Source: Mesostigma viride (taxonomy: Eukaryota > Streptophyta > Mesostigmatophyceae > Mesostigmatales > Mesostigmataceae). From it: a stretch of DNA of 50,036 bases. A program made the position numbers and the translations under genes. Shown in pieces: positions 9,196 to 17,548 of this stretch (its first letter is position 1; each line of letters opens with the position of its first letter). The stretch covers positions 1 through 50,036 of the forward strand of contig RPFO01001468.1 of NCBI GenBank assembly GCA_009746045.1. The letters run 5' to 3'. Below the pieces are notes generated by a model. The model was not told where the DNA came from. It searched no databases and saw nothing but the letters and a program-made list of their open reading frames with translations.

Positions 9196-9198
9196 TCA
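9193..9198 (-). promoter_or_regulatory. CopC Gag-Pol junction, UGA-CUA readthrough motif
   Basis: On the minus strand the gag frame reads CAG AAG TGA CTA GTG, and the same frame continues as integrase. UGA CUA is an established strong readthrough context in animal genes and several plant RNA viruses. The nearby downstream RNA was not folded. Confidence 0.7.
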
Positions 9199-10521
9199 CT
9201 TCTGATCAGACTGCCCCTTCTTCTTGTTTGGGCAATCCCTCTTCCAGTGACCTTCCTTGCCACAAGCAAAACACTTGCTCTTGCCAGACCCTCCCCCTGG
9301 GGCCTTGCTGTCCTGCTTGTTCTGGTTGCCTGAGGCCTGATTGTTATTCTGCCCCTGGCCACCACCCTTACCCTGCTGATGGCTGTTACGGTTGCCAGAC
9401 TGGTTCCCCTGATTCTGGTTCCCCTGCTGGCCCCCTCCGCCACCCTGGTTCTGCTCCTTCTGGGACTGCTTCCTTCTCCTGCTGCCATACCGTGTCCCAG
9501 ATGGGGTACGGTTCTTGCCCTGGCTAGCCTGAGACGCTGACCCTCCCTGAGAACTGATACCCTTGCAGGTAGGGACCCGGGTCCTGAAGTTTAGTATCAC
9601 ACGCTTCAGAGCCCCCCAGGTGCCATCAGTGAGATCACAGAGCTGCCTAGCAGTAGCCCTACCTTCCTCTGACAAGCCCATCTTATCAAAGAAGTGGTCT
9701 GCTGCTGCCCTGACTGTCACACTGAAGCCCTGCTTCTTGCCTGCCTCCACGATCAACTCAAACCTGGCCAGCTCAGCAGCCACCTCACCCTTGATCTCAA
9801 ACTCATCAAATTCTCTCTTCTTTTCCATGGTGAGATTGTGAACCCTGTCAGAAAACTCCTCCTTGATGTCATCTAGGAACTGTAGCCAAGTGTGCCCCTC
9901 TTTCAGAGCATGCCTAGCCATGTCATTGACCCTTTCAGACGACCCCTTGTTTGCGGTGGAAGAGTGAAACACCCTGACAATATCCACACCTGCTGCGACA
10001 GAGCCCACGACTAGCTTCATGTCATCAAGCCATTTATCCAGGTTATCTTGCTTCAGGGGAGGGTTGAGCGCTTTCTGCCCATTCATGACTGTCACAGCAT
10101 CAGAAAATGGACGGGTGCCAGGCAACACACTCCCCACACGCACTGGTGGTGCCTGGGGAGGGTCAATCCTGGCCTCCAAACGCTCGGGCAACATACCAGA
10201 CACCCTATCATGAACAGCAGCTTGCTTTGCAGCACGCACACCTGGGGTGACGATGGCGTCCTCCTCACCAGGCGTTGTGAGCACCACTGCCTCCGTAGGT
10301 CGCCTGGCACGCTTGACTTTCTCCGCCTCAGCTTGCCCATCACGCCACCGCTTGTGTGTTCTCCCGGCCCTGGGGTCCATCTCTGGGATAGGTTGCCCAG
10401 CTGGCGCCTCCACGCCCCTCTCCTCCATCGCCTCCCCTTCCTCTCTGGCGATGTCCTCCTCTGCCGTTCGCTCCCGTTGCTCCTCGAATGTCGCCGCACC
10501 CCGGCTTGCCCTCCTAGGCAT
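9196..10521 (-). CDS. gag: CopC Gag, zinc-knuckle protein
   Basis: I start it at the ATG at 10521 (MPRRASRG), because the frame upstream of it reads like translated leader (residues rich in W and F, no similarity). That gives 441 codons. An Arg/Glu-rich N-terminus (about residues 1-70) precedes a helical capsid-like region (about 150-310), then a Gln/Asn/Gly-rich basic linker and one CCHC knuckle CFACGKEGHWKRDC near the C-terminus, followed by a Lys-rich tail. It ends in UGA with CUA after it. Role by family: particle formation and RNA binding in the cytoplasm. It is intact, in contrast to the missing RT. Confidence 0.87.
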   Translation of the reverse strand: MPRRASRGAATFEEQRERTAEEDIAREEGEAMEERGVEAPAGQPIPEMDPRAGRTHKRWRDGQAEAEKVKRARRPTEAVVLTTPGEEDAIVTPGVRAAKQAAVHDRVSGMLPERLEARIDPPQAPPVRVGSVLPGTRPFSDAVTVMNGQKALNPPLKQDNLDKWLDDMKLVVGSVAAGVDIVRVFHSSTANKGSSERVNDMARHALKEGHTWLQFLDDIKEEFSDRVHNLTMEKKREFDEFEIKGEVAAELARFELIVEAGKKQGFSVTVRAAADHFFDKMGLSEEGRATARQLCDLTDGTWGALKRVILNFRTRVPTCKGISSQGGSASQASQGKNRTPSGTRYGSRRRKQSQKEQNQGGGGGQQGNQNQGNQSGNRNSHQQGKGGGQGQNNNQASGNQNKQDSKAPGGGSGKSKCFACGKEGHWKRDCPNKKKGQSDQK

Positions 10522-10589
10522 TATATACAATGGCTGCGACCAACTTTGCAACAAGAAAACAGCAAACTCTCCACCTATCCTCCACCCCC

Positions 10590-11555
10590 TCAAACCTCGT
10601 TTTCAGACGAAGCTTCTCCTGCAACCGGTGCAGGTGCTGGCTCGTGGAACGGTCCCTCCACCGGATTCAATGGTTGCCCCTGGTCGTCGTGAGTAGGCAC
10701 AGGCCTAATAACCACCGGAAGCCTCAAACCATACGCGTAATCACGTATCCAGCGAGAACGCCCCCACCTCAACAAATGGGCCTCACCTAAACCAACGTTG
10801 TCGTCAATGTGGTAGCGATTAAGCTCGTCCCGCTGCGCCTGCTCACGGCCCTCCTGAGAGCCGTCGCCCTCGTGACGCCTCTGGGCCGGCTGTACTACCG
10901 CCCCTGCTGGCTGATCTACGAAGTCGTAGAAGGCGTCGTCGGCTGAGACCTCTCGACCGCCAACCACGTCGACAGTCAAACTTAGCTGGTTTAACTCTCG
11001 GCGAGAATGTGGAGTATCCCGACTAGTGTAGATGGAGAAGGGATTAAGAGTAATGAAGACACGATCAGCAGCGCCTCTGGTCAACTCTAAGACAGAGTGC
11101 GCCAGATTCTGGCACTCTGCCACCAACGCCTGCGTACTGCCACGAACGATGGCCTCCCGCCTGTCCCGGGCGACCTGCACCACGTTTGGCACGCCGGTGT
11201 AGTCGTCCCCAAGGCGGAGATTGGCGACAAGGTCGTTTATCTCTCGGGCACCCCCGAGGCTTATGGCAATTATCTGCAAAAGCAGAGTGACCACCTGCTC
11301 AAACGCGAATGCGTTTGTGTGGCCAGCCCGCCAAGACGCTGGCAGCCTTCTGATGATTTCCGCGAGGTCCTCGCGAAATCTCAGCAGCTGCTCGGCTGCT
11401 CCTCGGACGTACTCGCCCGGTGCCGACACCGCACGAATATTTCGGCGCACTTCCCCCGAGTCCTCGTGCCCTCCTGCGGGTACTGGACTGGACGCCGCTA
11501 CCCTTGCTGCACGCGCAAAGGTGTTTGTCCTAGCTTCAGAGTCCGAATTCGACAT
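10590..11555 (-). CDS. CopC ORF0, leader protein upstream of gag
   Basis: The ATG at 11555 (MSNSDSEARTN) lies 24 bp inside the 5' LTR boundary. The open frame upstream of it is LTR sequence, so I prefer this start; it gives 321 codons. The protein is hydrophilic and predicted helical, with a Leu/Ile-rich middle (FAFEQVVTLLLQIIAISLGG, about residues 85-104), an Arg/Gln/Glu-rich stretch around residues 230-245, and an acidic Pro-rich end. I recognise no domain. It occupies the same place as the broken ORF0 of CopA and CopE, and its stop (10590-10592) lies about 70 bp before the gag ATG. A nucleic-acid or particle-assembly role is a guess only. Confidence 0.7.
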   Translation of the reverse strand: MSNSDSEARTNTFARAARVAASSPVPAGGHEDSGEVRRNIRAVSAPGEYVRGAAEQLLRFREDLAEIIRRLPASWRAGHTNAFAFEQVVTLLLQIIAISLGGAREINDLVANLRLGDDYTGVPNVVQVARDRREAIVRGSTQALVAECQNLAHSVLELTRGAADRVFITLNPFSIYTSRDTPHSRRELNQLSLTVDVVGGREVSADDAFYDFVDQPAGAVVQPAQRRHEGDGSQEGREQAQRDELNRYHIDDNVGLGEAHLLRWGRSRWIRDYAYGLRLPVVIRPVPTHDDQGQPLNPVEGPFHEPAPAPVAGEASSENEV

Positions 11556-11579
11556 ATCCGTCGACCAGACTGTAATACG

Positions 11580-12223
11580 ATTTAGATGAACGCGGATCAG
11601 TGAGTTTCTGGTCTTCCCAAGATGTGATGAATGGAGCCATGGTTTCAACCAGCGGCTTTTAACCTTTACCACAGTTGCCTCACTACCCTGTGGTCACTAG
11701 CCTGAGGCGGCAGCACCCACGGACGGTGTTGGGAAAAGACGCTTGGCCACTGCTGTGTCCGAGCCTTTCTAGGTCTCACCATTGCTGCCAGGCCTTGCAC
11801 GCCTTGGCAGGTCCGCCACTGTCAATTTCCTTGGTTGCATCAATCCAGGACGTCTGTCCTTCCATGAATGACAGTAACGCTCTGGATTTATCCGTCATGA
11901 CAAGTACCCGTCCATCCCAGGCCTGCAGGACTGCCAGTCCTGAAGTCCTGTGACATTCTTGGTACCATCAACCAATATTGACCACAGTACCTCCTAGTGA
12001 CAGTCGGTCCTGTGACACGTAACGTGTGATGGTTCACCCAACACTGCCACGTGCCCTGTCCCTCACGTGTCCTTAGTCCTGGTACTGCTGTAGCGTCCGG
12101 CGGCATTACTTCGGGACTTGATAACTCTCAAGTTCCTTGTCCAAATGAGGCGTCTAGCACGGCGTTGGAAAGGCCACTTCAAGTATGATATGCTTAGCAT
12201 ATTGCATCACCAATATGCTAACT
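11580..12223 (-). repeat. CopC 5' LTR
   Basis: A 644-bp direct repeat of 6009-6652. On the minus strand it ends CATCTAAAT and is followed by CGTATTACAGTCTGG, which is not a canonical TGG-starting primer binding site. Confidence 0.92.
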
Positions 12224-12228
12224 CCTCT

Positions 12229-14453
12229 TCCAGGTGCCCGCTGGTGTACAAGGCGGGGGTGACGTGGAGCTTCCTGATCAGGGTGCTACAGCTGTATCGA
12301 GCCCTCAGGGTGACCCTGGCCCGGCCCCTGGGGTACCTTCACATACGGTGGTTGGGCAAGCAGGCGGACAGGCTGCACCTCCGGAACGGCCCGACACCAG
12401 GCCTAGGGGTGTGCGTCTATCAGATATTGTACAGGCTTTGCAAAGAGCCAAGAAGGAGCCTAAGGTGTCCAAGCTTGTCCAGTTGGATGAACCTGAGGCA
12501 GCTGCCATGGAGATAGATACCAATGCACAGGTTTCTGTCATGGGACCTCAGCATACAGGAGAAGTGCTGGTCGGAGAACCAAGTTGCCCCGGCCTGGGTG
12601 TCTGATTTCAGTGGTAGGACGCATCTAAGGGTACGTGTTGGGAGAGGTTACTGCCCCTGTCATGGGTGTGGATGTGACCTTCCTTGTCCTAGAGGACTAT
12701 GATGGCCCTGTGATTTTGGGTCAGAATTTTCTGGGCAATCCTGGGATTTCTATCAGAGCTACAGCTCTGAGAAGAGATGGCTGGGGGATGATTCCCCTAG
12801 AAAATTTCAGGACGACATTTCCAGTCAGGTGCAGGGCCAAGCCGGTCAAGGGTGTAAAATGGGATGAAGGGGAGGTGCCCCCAGCGGCCAGTTTGGTGAT
12901 TCCAGCTGTGTTGCACCCCAGCAGTATTGGCATAACTCACAGGAGCCTTGCTGCACACTCTCCTTTGACATATGACCAGCTGGTCCAAGAGATGAGCTCG
13001 CCTACTTTGTTTGAGGCTTGGAAGCTCGCCTTCTCCAAGGCATTGGAGGAGTGGTTGCAGTTTGAGTGTGCTGCACCAACAGACAGACGTCCCCCAGCAT
13101 CAAGGAAGCTTGCTTTGAGATTTGTGCTGAAGAGGAAGGTTGTGGATGAGGTATCAGTGCCCCATGTCAGGCCTGTCCTGAATGAGTATCACGGCACGGG
13201 GAGTCTGCCAGGAGAGGAGCTATACACGCCAGGGATGCTACACGACACATGGAGAATTTTGCTATGTCTCTACGTGGGGTTGCTGAACAGGGGAGCAGCT
13301 ATGTCATCAGTGCTGCTGGACTTCAAGAGCGCATTTTTAAAATCTGATCCAGAAGTGGCCAGGAGGGTGTGGAAGCAGGATGAGCCTTACTGTGTTGAGG
13401 TGCCTGCAATCTGGAAGCTGGAGCTGCATCAACAATTCCTGGTTATTCTGAAGGGCCTGGAAGGACTCAGGTCGAGCCCAATCATCTGGAGACTCACGCT
13501 GCAGGAAGCTCTGATCAGTGAGTGTGGCTTGAGAGTGTCTTCAGTTGATCCCTGTTTGCTGCTGGCCCAATGGGAGGGTCTGCCAGTGTATGCTAGTTTG
13601 CATGGAGATGATCTGCATTTGCTAGCCCCCACGACCTGGCTGAAGAAGTTTATTCCTGTCATCAGTGGCAAGTTTTCACTGGGCAAGGAGCTGTGGCAGG
13701 AGCCAAACAAGCCTGTAGTGTTCTGTGGAATGCAGGCTACCCTGTTCAGGAGGGACGGGGAGTGGAGTATCAGGCTTCAGGCTGGAGGAGATTATAAACA
13801 GACCATTGTGAAGGCCTTGCCCGAGAAGATCACCCAGGCTGCAGGACCTGAGTTGAGAGGCATGTGGGCCTGGTTTGCCAGCATCTGTGGTCCGTCTTTG
13901 ATGGTCCATAGCAGAATGCCTGATGAGGTGCTTGAGGATGAGAAGCCTCGAGTCATAGCCCGGTTGGTGGAGAGTACCCCTGATCTGATTTTGTCTGGGA
14001 TTGACTTTGCCCAGCCTATCACCTTGGAGATCTTTGTTGACAGTTCCATGGATGCTCGCCAGGTTACCAAGGTCAGGGGGAGATCTGCTGCTCTGTTTGC
14101 TTTTTATCAGAGCAGGGCAAGTTTGTTCAGCTGGTACAGCAGACTGCAGAAGAGGGTCTGTATCAGTTCAGATGTGGCAGAATGCAGGGCCATATGCGAG
14201 GGGATCCAGTCCAGCTTGTACATAAAGGAGTTAATGCTGGAGCTGGCTTCAGTTACCCCTTGGACCTTGCAGATGGAGACGTTGTTGCTAACAGACAGCA
14301 TGGGTATGGTCCAGTTTGTTCACAAGCAGCTGGCCAGAAGCCGGGACCTGGATTATTTGTTGCTGAAGGAGTTGGCCAGTTTGGTTGACTTGAAGCATAT
14401 CCCTGGCGAGGAGAACCCTGCTGATGCATTGACCAAGCTGCCACACAAGGCCC
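12229..14453 (+). pseudogene. pol: CopA protease-like, reverse transcriptase and RNase H region
   Basis: After CopC the frame resumes with a Pro/Gly-rich linker, LSDIVQALQ, and a protease-like motif MEIDTNAQVSV (D-T-N at 12516-12524, where retropepsins have D-T-G), and a flap-side VILGQNFL. Two 4-bp insertions (GGCC near 12590 and GTAC near 12631) relative to CopE break the frame inside this domain. From 12635 the frame is open: RT motif A LLDFKSAFLKSD (near 13315) and the catalytic box LHGDD (13600-13611). RNase H then follows with FVDSSMDAR, SDVAECRA, LTDSMG and the NPADALTKL end. It stops at GGCCC (14449-14453), the CopB insertion site. Functions by family: polyprotein cleavage, cDNA synthesis and RNA removal. 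Confidence 0.88.
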
Positions 14454-14927
14454 AGTTAGAACTGCAGTGGGATATATTGCTTGAGAACACTGAAAGCTGT
14501 GAGCAATGAATTGCTTGGTTCATTAGAAAATAGGTTTACCCTTTATCAACGTTCCTCTCACCGGCTGCGCCGCCAGTGACCGTTGGGTGCAGACCGTTGG
14601 CCCGAGGCCGCACGATGACAGGTAGCTGCCTAGTCACTGCATCGTGCGATCACAAATCAATGCACGCTGCAGTACGGTCCCTATCTAGGATACTCTAGTA
14701 CCGTCCAATGACAGGACACTACGTATACTGGGTACTGACATCTGTCACGTACCTCAGTACCCAAAGTACCTATCTAGGGAAACGTATGCGACTCGACTAG
14801 CATCCCTATCTGCATAGCCCACGTGGTATTTATATTCACATACCAACGTGGGTTTACAAGGCTTATTCATACGTTGTATTCACAATGCCTTTGAGACTTA
14901 GTCTACAGCAAAGCATGGAGACTAACT
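14454..14927 (-). repeat. CopB 3' LTR
   Basis: A 474-bp direct repeat of 21633-22104. On the minus strand it is preceded by the A-rich AACAATACTGG, sharing the TGG|AGTTA junction found in CopA, CopC and CopD. Confidence 0.92.
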
Positions 14928-15301
14928 CCAGTATTGTTTTATTATTTATTTCTTAATGCAGGTCTGCACCCCCAACATTATTGTTATTGTTTTTAAGTTG
15001 ATTAGGGGTACAAAAGAGACATGGCTGGTTGAGCCAGGTTGGTTACAGCTGGCTGTTCTGGCCAGGTGTTATATTGCACATTAAATAAGGTGTACACAGC
15101 TGGCTGGTTTGGCCAGGTACTGAAGCACACATTAAGTAAATGGATACAAAGCTTGTGTCCTCAAGCTGCAAATGGATACAAATCTGACCTAGCCAGCACT
15201 CACACCCCACAACGAATGTGTTGAATTTTATGGCGCCCAGCAGCTATCGCTGTGGTAAGGGGGTGTGGTGGTTGTGTACTGTGCTATGGCCAGTCATTTA
15301 T
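14928..15301 (-). other. CopB 3' UTR
   Basis: Lies between the pol stop (TGA at 15302-15304, minus strand) and the 3' LTR. It is A/T-rich next to the LTR and holds repeated GCTGGCTG.T..GCCAGGT motifs near 15020-15115. I see no gene or T-arm motif in it. Confidence 0.7.
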
Positions 15302-17548
15302 TCAAACACTGACTCTGATATCATAGGGGTTCATGTTCTGAAAGAGGAGCTGGTACTGTTGGCCAGCAGCATCCCGCAGCTTCGTGAGAGCGTCTGCTGG
15401 GTTGTCCTCATCATCCACATGAGTCCAGCTGGAAAAATAGGTGGCCTCCTGTTTGAGGATCACCCAATCCAGTCAGTGTGGACAGCAGCAGAACAGATTT
15501 CTTGGTTAGAAAACTGATCACAGATTGGCTGTCAGTATAGAGATGTGAGATGACATTGCATGTGCTGCCTGCCTGGGTTTGTAGCCAGGTGAGCATGTGC
15601 TGCAGGGAACGAGCATGCAATGCAGCAGACACCACAGCACGACATTCAGCTGAGTTGCTGCTGCCAGGTTTTCTGCGGTGTAGCCTGCTGTACCAGGAAG
15701 TGAGGGACATGTAATCTGACCTGTTGGTGAGAAAAAACAGCCCTGATTCCCGTGCCCCCATCTGATTGATTGTTCTGCTCTCCATGGAGCTGTCCATGAC
15801 ACATTGGATGTGGATGTCTTCCATCAGATTCAGGCCATGGAGGATGAGGGGGGGACAGTCATTGACCAACTTCCTGATGTGACTGCATTTGATCTTGACT
15901 AGAACATCATGGGTGACCCTGCTGATGACAGCTAAGGGAGCCCCACAGATGGCTGACCACCACCCCAGTTTGCCCTGAACAGTGGCACACATATGTAAGG
16001 GGAGGTAGTTGTCCTGCAGCAGATCTAGACAATCTTGGATATATTCTGCAGGAGGGGAGAGAGAGCAGACCCACTGATCTGGCTGCCTATGCAGCTGCAA
16101 CATGATGCCACAGAACTGGATGGGGGTTGTGCTCAATTCCACCTGTTTGCCAATCTCATATGATTCCTGGACCTGCTGAATAAAGGTTTCCACCTCAGCT
16201 CTAGGCCCACAAATGAGTTGGTCATCTCCATGCCACACAAAGAACAGCAGTCCAGAGGGGGTGGGTACAACAAAAAAGCATGGGTCCAGGTCATCATACG
16301 TGGCCTTGAGCTTTTTGAATACTTCCTCTGCTGAGTCTCTGAAAATTTTTGGGGCACTGACAAGCCCTTCCACCCCAATGTTGATGATAAGGTGGGGCTC
16401 ATCAATATAAGGTTTCCACACAGCTGGGGTGTCTACCACGTACACCTTCCCTTTCCACACAGATTCAGCCTTTTCTGGGTCCCCCCTGAGGAAGGCCCTT
16501 TTAATATCAGTGGCTTTGCAGACATAGTCTTGGCCTGCATTGAGGTTGTGGAGGAAGAGGGAGAGCATGATCCTGAGTGAGGTTTGTTGCAGCCCAGGTG
16601 TGTATGTTTCCCCTTTTGGCAGTGTGGAGGTCCCCTTTAATTCTGTGACACATGGTCTGGCATGGAAGATTGGGGAGCCCACTTTTTGTGGTTTTTGTTT
16701 GAGAACAAATTTTAATCTGAGCTTTTTGGCTCCCTCTGGCACGTCCCATGAAGGGGTGACAGGCGGTTTGTATTGAGGGTTTTTGGGGTTGGGCAGGACC
16801 CATTCCTGCCTGGCTTGGTGGACAATGGCCATCAGCCACTTGGTAAACCCTTTTTGTGTTTTGCATTCTTGTATGACGTGGGAGATTTGGTGGGGTGAGT
16901 GCATGGCTATGTCCCACTTACCCAGCCCAAAGGCTGAGGGATGGAGGAACTGGCTGTGCACTAACTTGTCCAGATCAGGGATCTCCCCTGGTGCATACTG
17001 AGTGTTGACTGCCTTGATGACAGCATCCATACCAGGGACAATACTGGAGAGAGGGATTTTAAAGTGGTCCAGAGGAACTGCACCCACCCCTGTGACACTG
17101 AGCTCATTAGCTGAGATAAGCACCCCAGGATAGGATACAAAAGGTTCCCCCAACAAGGTGTTACCAGAGTACCCCTCCACCACCTGGAAGGGTGTCTGAA
17201 TACCAAGTATAGGGAGCATCACTTGTCCCACTACATCCAGTGAGCTTTGGCCTGAGAAATCCTGCACCCGTGCCCAAAATGAAGGTGCAATCTCAAGACC
17301 AGGGATGGCTTGTGCACTGATCACACTGACCTGTGCCTGAGTGTCTATTGCCAGGGTCCAGGGGTCCTGACTAGTGCACACAGCTGAGACTTTTGCCAAC
17401 CCTGCGGCCACAGCAGCTTGTTGCTTATGTGACCTGTGTAATGCTTGCAAGGCGACTGCCAATCTTGACCTCAGAGCGGGAGGGTTGGCAGACAATTTGG
17501 TGCCTTGGGGCTGAGCTAATGCTTCCAACCCAGCTACCTCGTGCCTGG
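15302..17548 (-). pseudogene. pol: CopB protease-like, reverse transcriptase and RNase H
   Basis: The main open frame is 15411-17528. In order: Leu/Gln-rich linker; protease-like LAIDTQAQVSVIS (D-T-Q at 17337-17345); hydrophobic PILGIQTPF and LLGEPFVSYPG; RT motif A ATDIKRAFLRGD; box FVWHGDDQLI (HGDD at 16221-16232); RNase H with VMDSSMESR, NSAECRAVV and LYTDSQSVISFL. Near 15505 a frameshift moves the end into another frame, where NPADALTKL and a stop at 15302-15304 are found. Near 17590 another single-base shift separates it from integrase; the CopD equivalent is one open frame through this point. So protease lies after integrase and before RT, as in CopA, CopE and CopD. Confidence 0.9.

Larger units (their letters stand above)
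6009..12223 (-). mobile_element. CopC, non-autonomous Copia-like element with ORF0, gag and integrase but no RT
   Basis: Two 644-bp LTRs (6009-6652 and 11580-12223), which I read as essentially identical, enclose minus-strand genes. The 5-bp duplication CCTCT lies at 6004-6008 and 12224-12228; removal restores GAGACCTCTTCCAGG as in CopE. LTR ends are ATTTAG...GCTAACT, a one-base variant of the AGTTA...TAACT signature. Protease, RT and RNase H are absent: integrase is followed by about 0.9 kb of non-coding sequence. Near-identical LTRs with no RT mean it moved recently with enzymes supplied in trans, or lost RT after insertion. Confidence 0.92.
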
